Assembly (NCBI GenBank): GCA_964617665.1
Contig: CAZUAH010000245.1
Coordinates: forward strand, 1 to 19,682
Reading direction: 5' to 3'
Origin: JADHUC01 sp964617665
Lineage (GTDB): Bacteria > Planctomycetota > Planctomycetia > Pirellulales > Pirellulaceae
DNA: 19,682 nt
Position numbers and translations under genes: made by a program. Positions 1 through 8,215 of this stretch are shown here, one piece after another. The notes below the pieces were generated by a model, which ran no database searches, had not been told where the DNA came from, and worked only from the letters and a program-made list of their open reading frames with translations. Numbering within the stretch: the first letter of the stretch is position 1; each line of letters begins with the position of its first letter.

Positions 1-50
1 CAGCGACGAAGCGATGCGAGTTGGCTGCGGAGCGTGTTTAGCTTTGTCAT
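1..50 (-). CDS. 5' end of a further gene of the VWA operon (partial, cut by the window edge)
   Basis: Reading leftward from an ATG at 50, the sequence stays open to the edge and encodes MTKLNTLRSQLASLRR followed by an incomplete codon. The start lies 34 bp after the stop of the VWA/amidotransferase-like gene, with a weak AAGAG upstream. The Leu/Arg-rich, amphipathic start resembles the opening of the large coiled-coil membrane proteins that often follow such VWA genes in planctomycetes; that resemblance is recalled, not computed. With only 16 codons visible, no function can be assigned, and it could still be a chance open stretch. Confidence 0.5.
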   Translation of the reverse strand, partial: MTKLNTLRSQLASLRR

Positions 51-84
51 GTCTCTTCGGTTGTTCGCTCGAAAGAACAGCTCA

Positions 85-2553
85 CTACGTCAAGTTGATC
101 ATTTTTCTGAAGAACCACTCTCCCAACATCAGGCCTACCAACGCAATAAACCACAGTGGCGTGCTCCAAAGTGGATGATTGCGCGTGTAGGACTCCTCGA
201 TCGACTCCAATCGCAGATCGTCGGGCAGACTGGAAACAGTTGTCAAATCGTATGAATTCCCATTCGTTTCTCTGGCCAACTCTTCCTGCAGGCGGACGTT
301 GCGAACTCCGCTGCGGCGTTCAGCCGACACCCCAACGACGTCGAAACGAACTTCGCTGAATTGCCCTGTTATGGGATCCTTAACGCGGACGCCATATTCG
401 CCGGCTGCGTAGACGGGTATACGGGCCTCGAATACGCCGGTACGGAGCATTTGCACGGGAATGTCACGCATTTGGGCGGCTGCCCCGTTTCTGCCAGGAA
501 TAGTCAATTCCGCCGACAGCGTACGATCCGGCAGATCGCCTGCTGCGAGTGGTTCAAAGTTCTCGTCGTAGGCTTCGATCGTCAACGTGACCTTCTCTTC
601 CGCCCGGTACCGCTGACGATCCGTACGGACGACGAAACGTTTCTCGGCGCCCAGTGCGTGGCTCATGCCCAAACGGTAGATCAATTGGGACCAAAACTCG
701 CGATAGTAGCGTTCGCCGTACATTCGCCGCAAACGCCACGTCTCGTTGAATCCGATGTAAACGACCTCGCCCGCACCGTATTGGCGAATAGCCATTAGCG
801 GCTGAGGAGTCCTGCCGTCGCTGCAAACGTCGGTTGGGTGTTCGGCCAAAGCGTAGGCGTGCCCCTGCAATTGAGCAACAGGCTGGTACCAGGGAAGTAG
901 CCTCAGATTGTTCCAGGCCTTCACATTCTCGACGTCATTGTCGCCCAGTTGCATGAACGGATACCGCGACGCGTGAGGCGTTAATCGCAAGCGAAACGCG
1001 CGGTCATCTCGAAGGCGAGCGTCCGGATCGATAATTACGGGCAGCATGTCGGCCAGCGGAGTATCGTGCAGTTCCGCCGGGCCGAATCGCGGCCCCGCAA
1101 TCACGACCAAACCGCCGCCAAACCGGCCGACGAACTCCTTGACCATTTCGCAGAAGCGATCGCTCAGTGCATTGCGAGGCATGTCGCCCAGGAATATCAC
1201 GTCGTTGGCAAAGAATTCGCTTCGTTTGGGCGTCAACGTCGGCACAAACAAGACGTTCGACTCGCGCACTTGAGGATCGGACGAGGCCAAGTAGGTGCGA
1301 AAACCCTGCATGCCGATCAACTTATCTCGGTGAAAGACCTCCTTGACGAACCGCCATTCCCACGTCGGCTCATGGGCAACGTACATCAGCCGCAAATAGT
1401 CGTCGATAATGTTTACTTCGCGGGTGGCCCGGTTATTCTCTCTGACCACCTCTTCTTCCAACGATTCCACCTGAGCCACGAACTCGAAGCGGCCCGAGTC
1501 CTCTGGCGTGAAGGGAAAGTCCACGGTTTCGAGCGAAGAGGTTAGCGGAATCGTCTGCTGGCCAACAGTTGTCTCTGCCCCGCCTGCATCGCCGAATTCG
1601 CCGCTTAGCTTGCGGGCGGTCAGCATCACGGTCACGTCGCGGTCCTGCAATCCGGTTTGCTGTAGTTTGACCATGATGTTGGTCTTCTCGGCCCGTTTCA
1701 TTTTCGGATCTGTCTGCAGGTCAACTGCCAGATCGATCGTCTCGGTCGCTCCAATACCCACGGTGTGAACAGGCACTCCTACCCTACTTGCCGCCGATCG
1801 GTTCTCTTCGCTGCGGTTTCCCATCGGGGCGACGCCCGAGTTGTGAGCGAAATCGCTAAACATGACTACGCCGGCCAGATTGCCGGCGCCAAACTGTTGG
1901 CCAACGTCGTTCAATACGGCCCCCAACGCCGTGACCTGGCCTTTGGCGGAGAGTTGTTCCGCGATGTGTCCTGAATCTGGCGCGTCGCTGCCTCCACCGT
2001 TTAGATCCAACTTGCGAAGTTGACTGGTGGTATTGCCATCAAAGACGAATGCCTCCACGCGATAGTCTTTCTCGTCGCACAGCCGATCCAGCAAGTTCTC
2101 CTCTCTGTTCAACAGTGCCTGGACGTATTGAATGCGTGAGACGGAAGTGGGCTCCTTGGGATCTCGCTCCAGTCCGGCGACGTGATCTAGAGCGTCACGC
2201 TGCTTCTCCGAATACTCGTCCTCGATCGCCATGCTGTCGGTTCCGTCAAATACGAGGTACAGCAATGGCCGTTGCACGTTGGTCAGCGAGATTCTCAGCG
2301 AGGGATTCGCGAGCGTGATGAACAGCAAGGCCAGCAGAAGCCCTCGACTTGTCCCCAGCGCCATCCGCATTCCCAATGGCCCGCGCTGCTGATAGCGGAC
2401 GTAGAACAGCATCGAGGCAAGAAATATGCAGACCACACCAGCGAACACCCAGAACTGCCCTTCTACCGCCCAGGGCGCAGCCAGTGACGGATCGATCTGA
2501 TCGATCGACGTGACGTTGTCCAGACCAAGTAGCCAGCCAAGTGCTTTCGTCAT
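85..2553 (-). CDS. Large membrane protein with VWA-like and glutamine-amidotransferase-like regions
   Basis: This 822-residue protein is probably anchored in the cytoplasmic membrane. Hydrophobic segments lie near residues 36-53 and 70-83, and another near 796-814 just before the C-terminus. A VWA-like region begins around residue 97, where the metal-site motif reads D-G-T-D-S (103-107), with Thr at the first Ser position of the classical DxSxS. A second VWA-like strand ends in MFSDF (231-235). Beta-rich Ig-like segments follow. Around 433-510 there is a class I glutamine-amidotransferase-like fold, with GGGLVVIAGPRFGP at 479-492 but no clear nucleophilic Cys, so enzyme activity is unlikely. 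The gene starts 6 bp after the stop of the BatA/VWA gene, implying co-transcription. The family occurs in planctomycete envelope operons, and its substrate is unknown. Confidence 0.88.
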   Translation of the reverse strand: MTKALGWLLGLDNVTSIDQIDPSLAAPWAVEGQFWVFAGVVCIFLASMLFYVRYQQRGPLGMRMALGTSRGLLLALLFITLANPSLRISLTNVQRPLLYLVFDGTDSMAIEDEYSEKQRDALDHVAGLERDPKEPTSVSRIQYVQALLNREENLLDRLCDEKDYRVEAFVFDGNTTSQLRKLDLNGGGSDAPDSGHIAEQLSAKGQVTALGAVLNDVGQQFGAGNLAGVVMFSDFAHNSGVAPMGNRSEENRSAASRVGVPVHTVGIGATETIDLAVDLQTDPKMKRAEKTNIMVKLQQTGLQDRDVTVMLTARKLSGEFGDAGGAETTVGQQTIPLTSSLETVDFPFTPEDSGRFEFVAQVESLEEEVVRENNRATREVNIIDDYLRLMYVAHEPTWEWRFVKEVFHRDKLIGMQGFRTYLASSDPQVRESNVLFVPTLTPKRSEFFANDVIFLGDMPRNALSDRFCEMVKEFVGRFGGGLVVIAGPRFGPAELHDTPLADMLPVIIDPDARLRDDRAFRLRLTPHASRYPFMQLGDNDVENVKAWNNLRLLPWYQPVAQLQGHAYALAEHPTDVCSDGRTPQPLMAIRQYGAGEVVYIGFNETWRLRRMYGERYYREFWSQLIYRLGMSHALGAEKRFVVRTDRQRYRAEEKVTLTIEAYDENFEPLAAGDLPDRTLSAELTIPGRNGAAAQMRDIPVQMLRTGVFEARIPVYAAGEYGVRVKDPITGQFSEVRFDVVGVSAERRSGVRNVRLQEELARETNGNSYDLTTVSSLPDDLRLESIEESYTRNHPLWSTPLWFIALVGLMLGEWFFRKMINLT

Positions 2554-2559
2554 CGTTGT

Positions 2560-5145
2560 CTATGCCTGAGCGTTTCCGTTATTCTCCTCCGTCCCGCGCG
2601 TCTTCAACGCCGAACCAAGCAAGATGGCCAGTTCGACAAAGAGCAACCCCAGCACGGCGACAATCAGCCACCACCAGCAATCCTGGCCGCGAATCTGGGC
2701 ACCAGCAAGACTGATGTCTTCGGCCGGCCCAACCCAACCCACCGTCGTGTTGACAGTTCGCTCCTGAAACTGTTCACGCGAAAGGGCCTGGAGTTCCGAT
2801 TCGGCAGAGTCGCCATTTACCGTCAGAGGCACCTCCCAAACCGTCTGCTCCAATCCATTGTTAGTCTCGCTCGCCGGGCGGTATGCAGCCACGCGGTAAA
2901 GACCTCGCGCCAAAGGATCTTGAATATTGAAGCCCAATTGCTCCCTACCGATGAAGCCCGTATCGAGGATCTCGGGATCTTTCTCACGTCCGGGGCGACG
3001 CAAGGCCACCGTAACATCGTGCTGCGCGGCAGGCAGCGGCAGCGTGATTCGCTCGGCACCGGGGAAGTTCCTCTGCGGCAGCGTCGATTGCACCAGACTC
3101 CGCAGGATTCGGTCGAAAATCAACATCGTGTTGGTCTGAGGAAGCGTGTTCCAGTCGGAAAGCAAACCGCTGGAGACGAACAGTACAGTACCTTGCCCGA
3201 TGCGTCTCTCGACCAGGTACGGCGTTCGCTCCGAATTGTCAAACCGAGCCAACACGCGTGGGTGTGTTCGAGCAGCCAACTCGGACAGCACCCTCTCTCG
3301 CTCGTCCGGATCCTCAGGTAGCTCTACTTCGTCTACGGGCGCGGAATGGTCGTTCCAAAGCAGCCAATTTGGCCGCATTTGCTGCAGCCGTTCCTCAGCT
3401 TCGCGGAGCTGCGTCTGTTCCTCTTCAGTAAGCTCACCTCCCGCATCCAATTTCGCGTACTGCTGACGACGTTTGGTGGCATCGGCCACAGAAAGATAAT
3501 TCTCCTCTAACCGATTCATCTCGGCTTGGTGCAACGCACCAATGGCTTCCGAACTGAGATCGGCCTGAACTGCCTTGAAGAAGAAGGGCTCGGCGTACAG
3601 ATCTCGGAGTTCCGCTTCGCCGACGCCAGCCAGTTGGAAGTAATAGTGCGAATTCAGACTCTCGTAGGAGAGAAAGAAAGGCTTGAAACCGTTGTTCGCC
3701 TCGTCCGGAGTCGCACCGATCGGATCGGAAAGCAACGGGGCAGGCAGAATACCAGCGCCCTCTAACCAGGCTGTGTCGGTCCAACGGCTCGGATCGAATC
3801 CGCTGTTGATCGCCGGATCGTAGTCGCCGCCGGCGACGATCACTAACCGGCCCCCCTGTTCCACATATTCACGGAGCAGCGGAACCTTCGATTCCGGATC
3901 AGCGATGCCTGCGACCACCACAAGTCGGGCGTCCTCCAATACGCTCTGCTCCAACTGGTCGAGCCGAATATGTCGAGTCTTGACAAGTTGCTTCGGGGAC
4001 TCGTTGCGACTGGTCACCGGCGCCAGCAGCTTTCGCAGATGTCGAGTTTCGCCCAACCGTCGCTTGACCGGGTCCTCTTCTTCTTCGCCATACTGATCCA
4101 CGAACGCGACCGGCAGCGCGGCCACAACGTGCACGACCAAGTGACGCTCGTCGTCTGCGGGCAGCCGATCCGGTGTGATGGATGCTCGAATGGGCACGGA
4201 TACTGGTTTCCCAGGTTCCGGCTGGTATGTATTGAACAGGTACTCGAACGGGACCTCTCGGGCTCCCAGTGCCGGTTCCAGCGTGACCGTCTTCGAGGCC
4301 ACTTCGATGTCGTCGACGGTCAAAGTGACTTGAACGTCATGTCGCGAACTGGAACCCTCGTGCCTCAGCTCGACGATGAACGTTGTCGGAGTCTCGATGT
4401 CGGCCACGCCGTCTTGAATCCGCAAGCCGGAGATCCATGTGTTCTCCCAATCGTCCGGCGACACGTCTACGACCTGCAAAGACGGCAAACCATCGAATTG
4501 ATCTGGACTGGTCAAATCTCTCCAGTTGGATACCTGCTGATCGCTGAAGAGCACGACGCGTTCGCCCAACATCGGCCCCGCCTCGCAAGCCTTCTGCGCC
4601 TCGTTAATGGCCCGCTGTACGCTCGCCGATCGGTCCACCACCTCGATTGAGTCGAGCGCCTGCAAGGCGTCCTTTTTTGTATATGCGTCGGGGCTGTACC
4701 CGTGTTCCGATCCGCATAACGGAATGACGGAAACGCGACTATCGGCCGGAAGTTTATCGATCAATTGCCGGGCCCTGTTCTTTGCACGATCGAGCAAGGT
4801 GCCTTCCAGCGACTCGTAACCCATACTCATGCTGTTGTCGATTACCAACACGGTGTGTAAGGGCTTCGATCCATCGTACGCCTCGTCGCTTCTCGAGAAG
4901 AAAGGTTGGGCCAGCGCGAAACCGACCAGCAGTATGGCAACCGTCCGCAGCAGAAGCAGTATCAGATCGCGCATTTGCAGGATGCGCCGATTACGTTCCA
5001 GAGCTTCGCGCAAGAAGTCCATGGCCGCCCACTCGACGACGCGAAATCGCCGGCGGTTCAGCAGGTGAATCACAAACGGCCCGACTGCGACAATCAGGCC
5101 GGCAACAGCGAACGGCCAAGCGGCGAAGGAAGGCAGGAATTCCAT
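2560..5145 (-). CDS. BatA-domain / VWA-domain membrane protein
   Basis: This 861-residue protein opens with the N-terminal BatA-type module. Its first hydrophobic helix spans about 11-29 and is followed by HLLNRRRFRVVEWAAMDFL (27-45); a second TM lies at about 60-80. A VWA domain follows with a complete MIDAS motif, D-N-S-M-S (103-107), and VVLFSDQQ (197-204). Residues 403-445 form a GATase-like Rossmann stretch (LVVVAGIADPESK, GGRLVIVAGGDYDP). A charged, probably coiled-coil segment covers about 530-592. A C-terminal TM (about 824-845) is followed by a short polar tail. VWA/BatA proteins commonly act with MoxR AAA+ ATPases and DUF58 proteins in envelope assembly or stress; neither partner is next to this gene. 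Gaps of 6 bp on both sides place it mid-operon. Confidence 0.9.
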   Translation of the reverse strand: MEFLPSFAAWPFAVAGLIVAVGPFVIHLLNRRRFRVVEWAAMDFLREALERNRRILQMRDLILLLLRTVAILLVGFALAQPFFSRSDEAYDGSKPLHTVLVIDNSMSMGYESLEGTLLDRAKNRARQLIDKLPADSRVSVIPLCGSEHGYSPDAYTKKDALQALDSIEVVDRSASVQRAINEAQKACEAGPMLGERVVLFSDQQVSNWRDLTSPDQFDGLPSLQVVDVSPDDWENTWISGLRIQDGVADIETPTTFIVELRHEGSSSRHDVQVTLTVDDIEVASKTVTLEPALGAREVPFEYLFNTYQPEPGKPVSVPIRASITPDRLPADDERHLVVHVVAALPVAFVDQYGEEEEDPVKRRLGETRHLRKLLAPVTSRNESPKQLVKTRHIRLDQLEQSVLEDARLVVVAGIADPESKVPLLREYVEQGGRLVIVAGGDYDPAINSGFDPSRWTDTAWLEGAGILPAPLLSDPIGATPDEANNGFKPFFLSYESLNSHYYFQLAGVGEAELRDLYAEPFFFKAVQADLSSEAIGALHQAEMNRLEENYLSVADATKRRQQYAKLDAGGELTEEEQTQLREAEERLQQMRPNWLLWNDHSAPVDEVELPEDPDERERVLSELAARTHPRVLARFDNSERTPYLVERRIGQGTVLFVSSGLLSDWNTLPQTNTMLIFDRILRSLVQSTLPQRNFPGAERITLPLPAAQHDVTVALRRPGREKDPEILDTGFIGREQLGFNIQDPLARGLYRVAAYRPASETNNGLEQTVWEVPLTVNGDSAESELQALSREQFQERTVNTTVGWVGPAEDISLAGAQIRGQDCWWWLIVAVLGLLFVELAILLGSALKTRGTEENNGNAQA

Positions 5146-5151
5146 TTGCGT

Positions 5152-6306
5152 TTATCGTTCCCCGTATTTTTCTCGGAAACTCTCGATCTTTCCTTCTTGC
5201 AGGATCGGCAGGTATCGATTCGGAATGGCCAGGATGAAACACGCTACGGATGTAGCGAACAGTTGGCCGGGCTTGCCACCCACACGACCACCTCCGCTGC
5301 CTCCTCTGTCATACCAGGATCCGTGATTGCCGGGATCGCCGGCATTGATGAGCTGTGATTCCACGAGATAGTCACGAAGAATCGGATAGTTCTCTTCCCA
5401 ATCGTCGCCGCCTACCTGATACAGCGCCTGCCCAACGTAGTACAACGTGTACGCGTCGAACGGCATCGTACCGTCGCGGCGTTTCGGTTTGCGTGACTGT
5501 TTGATTCGTTCGATGATGAAATCCATGTTCTTGGCAATGCGCCAGTCGTCGTATTGACCGAACTCCTGCATGCAAACGACTCCGGCGGCGGCCATGGCCG
5601 TCGTGCCTTTTCCGCCGCCCTTGGAATAGGTGAACTGTCCCGGCAGCTTCCTCAGTTCCGATTCGGGGGCGTTGCGGCGGCCACGGCTGGGTGTGTAGTG
5701 CTCGCGCACGCTCTTGATCGCCAGATCGATCACTTCGGGTGCCACTTCCAATCCGCTGTCGACGGCGCTGCGCAATGCTTTAGCCTGCATCACTGCCAAA
5801 CTCAGATCGTGGCCGCGCGACTGTCGACGAGCACGGTAGTCCCAGCCGCCGTCTTCACACTGCGTGTTGGCGATCAGTTTCAGTGATCGATCCAGCACCT
5901 TGTTTAGGCGGCGGTCGCGAGTCGACGTCATTCCGTGGGCTTGTCCGAGTACGAACGTAGCCAACCCATGGTTGTACATGTCTCGTTGCTGATGCGAGAC
6001 GTTCAACAGTCCAGACGGTTTGGCTTGGTCCATCACGTAGCTCAGAGCCCGTCCCACGGTTCTTCCCTTGGCCCCACGTCCAGGCGCGTGGCCAGCGGCC
6101 ATGAAGGCCAGCCCGCCTACGGCCACAAGACCAAGATCGTTAGAGGTCCAATTCCCCTCGGCACCTTGGTTCTGCTCCAACCAGTCAAGCCCTCGCTCCA
6201 GCGCTTGCTCGCTCTCAAGAGTGATTTCCCAGTCGCCTTCAGCAAATGCCAGTTGCGGCGACGTAACCATCGCGATGGCCGTAAAGGCTAAGATCAGTCG
6301 TATCAT
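5152..6306 (-). CDS. Secreted prenyltransferase/squalene-cyclase-fold repeat protein
   Basis: This is probably exported: MIRLILAFTAIAMVTSPQLAFA followed by E fits a signal peptide cleaved after A-F-A (residue 22). The mature part consists of alpha-alpha barrel repeats of the prenyltransferase/squalene oxidase superfamily, such as LDWLEQNQGAEGNW (40-53), IANTQCEDGGWDY (145-157, a QxxGGW-type motif) and the glycine-rich WYDRGGSGGGRVGGKPG (331-347). No DxDD cyclase motif is seen, so terpene cyclisation is not supported. A binding role in the periplasm is as likely as catalysis. The frame stays open to a GTG at 6339, but the ATG at 6306 gives the better signal peptide; neither start has a Shine-Dalgarno. 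It is the first gene of the minus-strand operon, 6 bp before the BatA/VWA gene. Confidence 0.82.
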   Translation of the reverse strand: MIRLILAFTAIAMVTSPQLAFAEGDWEITLESEQALERGLDWLEQNQGAEGNWTSNDLGLVAVGGLAFMAAGHAPGRGAKGRTVGRALSYVMDQAKPSGLLNVSHQQRDMYNHGLATFVLGQAHGMTSTRDRRLNKVLDRSLKLIANTQCEDGGWDYRARRQSRGHDLSLAVMQAKALRSAVDSGLEVAPEVIDLAIKSVREHYTPSRGRRNAPESELRKLPGQFTYSKGGGKGTTAMAAAGVVCMQEFGQYDDWRIAKNMDFIIERIKQSRKPKRRDGTMPFDAYTLYYVGQALYQVGGDDWEENYPILRDYLVESQLINAGDPGNHGSWYDRGGSGGGRVGGKPGQLFATSVACFILAIPNRYLPILQEGKIESFREKYGER

Positions 6307-6471
6307 GGAAGGAATCAATGTGCGGATGTAGGCTAGCACCGAAACGCCAAATATCGGATCAGGCGGGGATCGGCGTCGAGGTTTCTGCCGATAAGTCTAT
6401 ATGGTAGCTGACACGAAACGAGTATAAACCCCTTCCAGACAAGGTTTTTTGACTTCTGCTGGTTGCGGTGC

Positions 6472-6478
6472 GAGAAGG
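6472..6478 (+). promoter_or_regulatory. Ribosome-binding site that decides the DUF2062 gene start
   Basis: GAGAAGG lies 8 nt before the ATG at 6487. It supports that ATG over the in-frame TTG at 6463, which would place this purine-rich site inside the coding region. Confidence 0.6.
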
Positions 6479-6486
6479 TACACTGC

Positions 6487-7050
6487 ATGTTGGCCAAGTT
6501 CCGCGAGATGAAACGGCGGGTCCGCCGCTTTGTTTTTCACACTGTTCTCCACGCCGATGACCCACCCCACCGGTTGGCACTAGGTCTCGCCATCGGCATG
6601 TTCATTACGTTCACGCCCACCGTCGGCTTGCAGATGGTCCTGACCGCGTTTTTCGCGTGGCTGCTCCGAGCCAACAAGATTGTAGGTCTACCGATCGTTT
6701 GGATTAGCAATCCCGCCACGATCCCACCGATCTTCTACTTGTGCTATCGAGTCGGACGATTGGTACTGCACATGGAACCGGTTGGCGTCGATTGGTGGGC
6801 AGCCCTTTCGCAACCGCCGGAGACGTTCTCTGGCCGAGTCTCTTTCTACTGGGAACGTTTTACCGAAATCGCTGCGCCACTGTGGATCGGCAGCTTGATC
6901 GTTGCGTCGATTATTGGCTACGTAACCTATTACGTGTCCTACTACGCGATCTACGGCTACCGCATGAAACGCTGGGGGCAGTTACTGCCGCCAAACCGAA
7001 ATGGCACGGGCGAGGAAGAGGAAGCAGCGGAAGGTAATTCGTCGCCGTGA
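6487..7050 (+). CDS. DUF2062 domain membrane protein
   Basis: This 187-residue protein has the typical DUF2062 layout. A short basic N-terminus leads to the family block DDPPHRLALGLAIGMFITF (24-42) and TPTVGLQM (43-50). The conserved WISNPATIPPIFYLCY (72-87) follows. Hydrophobic helices cover about 33-60, 66-90 and 131-155, so it is an inner-membrane protein with three or so passes. The C-terminus is an acidic tail with EEEE (177-180). The biochemical role of DUF2062 is not established; it is often found near glycosyltransferase or envelope genes. It is transcribed divergently from the VWA operon across 180 bp and converges on holA. Confidence 0.85.
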   Translation: MLAKFREMKRRVRRFVFHTVLHADDPPHRLALGLAIGMFITFTPTVGLQMVLTAFFAWLLRANKIVGLPIVWISNPATIPPIFYLCYRVGRLVLHMEPVGVDWWAALSQPPETFSGRVSFYWERFTEIAAPLWIGSLIVASIIGYVTYYVSYYAIYGYRMKRWGQLLPPNRNGTGEEEEAAEGNSSP

Positions 7051-7057
7051 GTCGCAG

Positions 7058-7075
7058 GAGAACAAAATCGTTCTC
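7058..7075. terminator. Hairpin at the DUF2062/holA convergent junction
   Basis: GAGAAC (7058-7063) and GTTCTC (7070-7075) form a perfect 6-bp stem around the loop AAAATC. The hairpin sits in the 32-bp gap between two convergent stop codons, where a bidirectional terminator is expected. It lacks a T-run on either side, so it is only a candidate. Confidence 0.35.
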
Positions 7076-7082
7076 AGCGTAC

Positions 7083-8192
7083 CTAACGCCGACTCCGATC
7101 TCGTGATACCGCAGGAGAGAACTGTTTCGCCATTCGTACCAGCAGCTTCTCCAGCGCCAATCGAGCTCGTTGCGGCGAAGAGTGACTGCCCTTCAGCGCC
7201 AAGTCTGTCTCCAGCAGCCATCGGTACATACGTGCGGCGCGTTCGCGCCCGAGTTGTCGCAATTGTCGTTCGGCACGCTCCATGGCCTCTTTCGGCCATT
7301 TGCGGAAACCGGCCTGCTCAAGCGCCTGTCGCACGCTGGGCTTTCGTCCTACCCGTTGAGTGTGCTGATAGATTCGAGTAGCCGCGGCAAATCGTCGCAA
7401 AGACCAGGAAACTTGCCCGAACAACGCAATCGGGCTTTCTCCGGACTGTAGCAAACGATCAAGTTGCCCGAGTGCATCCGCCGTATCGCCGTCACACGCA
7501 GCGTCCAGCAGCTCCCAAATAGTCTGCGTACGCCAGCCACCGACCACATCGCGCACCATTTCCGGCGTGATCTCGCCGTCCGGCTCGACAAACAACGCCA
7601 GCTTGGCAAGTTCCTGATCCAGCAAGCCGAACTCTGGTCCAACCAACTCCAGTAGCAGTTCGCCGGCAACCGGTTGCAGTTTCGCATCGTGGTGCTGACG
7701 GCTCCAGGACGATAGCCATTTCACCAGCCGTCCTTCGTCAAGCACCTTGCGTTTCCCGACCGCCTTCTGCGGTGCTCGGCATTCGATCTGCAAACCGTGC
7801 TGATCGACGGCTCTGTACAATCGAGTGTTGCTCTGCCAGTTGGTCACGTCCAGCACAAGCACACTGTTCGATTTTGGCTTTTCCACGTAGTCTTCAAGTC
7901 GGGCGCGGTTGTCACGAACGAAGACGTCGGCATCTTCCACGATGGCCAATCGCCTGCCACCGCCCCCGAACAGTGCAACGGTTGAAAGCTCGTCGGCCAC
8001 GTCACGCCATTCGACGTTGTCACCGGCGAACGTTGCGAAGGGGGCGTCGTCGTCTTCAAACACATTCGCGCGAAGCTGCCTGATCGCAAGCTGTTTGAGA
8101 AACGCCTCGTCACCAAACATGACCGAGATGGCCGCCGGCGGGTGCTTTTCGGGTGTGCGAATGTAGTCGAAAGCATGAATGGTGTGTGACAT
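7083..8192 (-). CDS. holA: DNA polymerase III, delta subunit
   Basis: The 370-residue product is the delta subunit of the clamp-loader complex, which opens the beta sliding clamp. The N-terminal domain carries the family's start pattern ISVMFGDEAFLKQLAIRQLR (22-41), then RRLAIVEDADVFV and SVLVLDVTNW. The C-terminal part contains the diagnostic stretch GGWRTQTIWELLDAACDGD, then QLDRLLQSGESPIALFGQ and WSLRRFAAATR. As usual for delta, there is no Walker A motif. Length is normal for the family. The frame extends to 8291, but the chosen ATG at 8192 begins where homology begins, and the longer form would overlap the upstream gene. A 23-bp gap to the upstream membrane protein suggests co-transcription. 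Confidence 0.9.
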   Translation of the reverse strand: MSHTIHAFDYIRTPEKHPPAAISVMFGDEAFLKQLAIRQLRANVFEDDDAPFATFAGDNVEWRDVADELSTVALFGGGGRRLAIVEDADVFVRDNRARLEDYVEKPKSNSVLVLDVTNWQSNTRLYRAVDQHGLQIECRAPQKAVGKRKVLDEGRLVKWLSSWSRQHHDAKLQPVAGELLLELVGPEFGLLDQELAKLALFVEPDGEITPEMVRDVVGGWRTQTIWELLDAACDGDTADALGQLDRLLQSGESPIALFGQVSWSLRRFAAATRIYQHTQRVGRKPSVRQALEQAGFRKWPKEAMERAERQLRQLGRERAARMYRWLLETDLALKGSHSSPQRARLALEKLLVRMAKQFSPAVSRDRSRR

Positions 8193-8215
8193 GAGGCAGA
8201 TCGCAATCTCGGAAT

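Noticed and set aside
62..79. TGTTC/GAACA inverted repeat after the 822-residue gene
   Set aside because: The 5-bp stem is short and AT-containing, without a T-run, and sits between apparently co-transcribed genes.
1066..1545. 159-codon plus-strand open frame
   Set aside because: It is wholly antisense to the VWA/amidotransferase-like gene, with no recognisable motif.
3970..4650. 226-codon plus-strand open frame
   Set aside because: It is antisense to the BatA/VWA gene, which has a clear domain structure. Long antisense frames are expected in GC-rich coding DNA.
4782..5358. Overlapping plus-strand frames of about 150 codons
   Set aside because: They are shadows of the BatA/VWA start and the 3' end of the barrel gene, and their composition is unlike a real protein.
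6427..6450. Terminator-like CCTT/AAGG hairpin followed by a T-run
   Set aside because: The stem is only 4 bp without a bulge, and it lies upstream of the plus-strand DUF2062 gene, where termination makes little sense.
6340..6486. TATACT on the minus strand as a promoter for the VWA operon
   Set aside because: No acceptable -35 hexamer occurs at 16-18 bp, so the promoter could not be supported.
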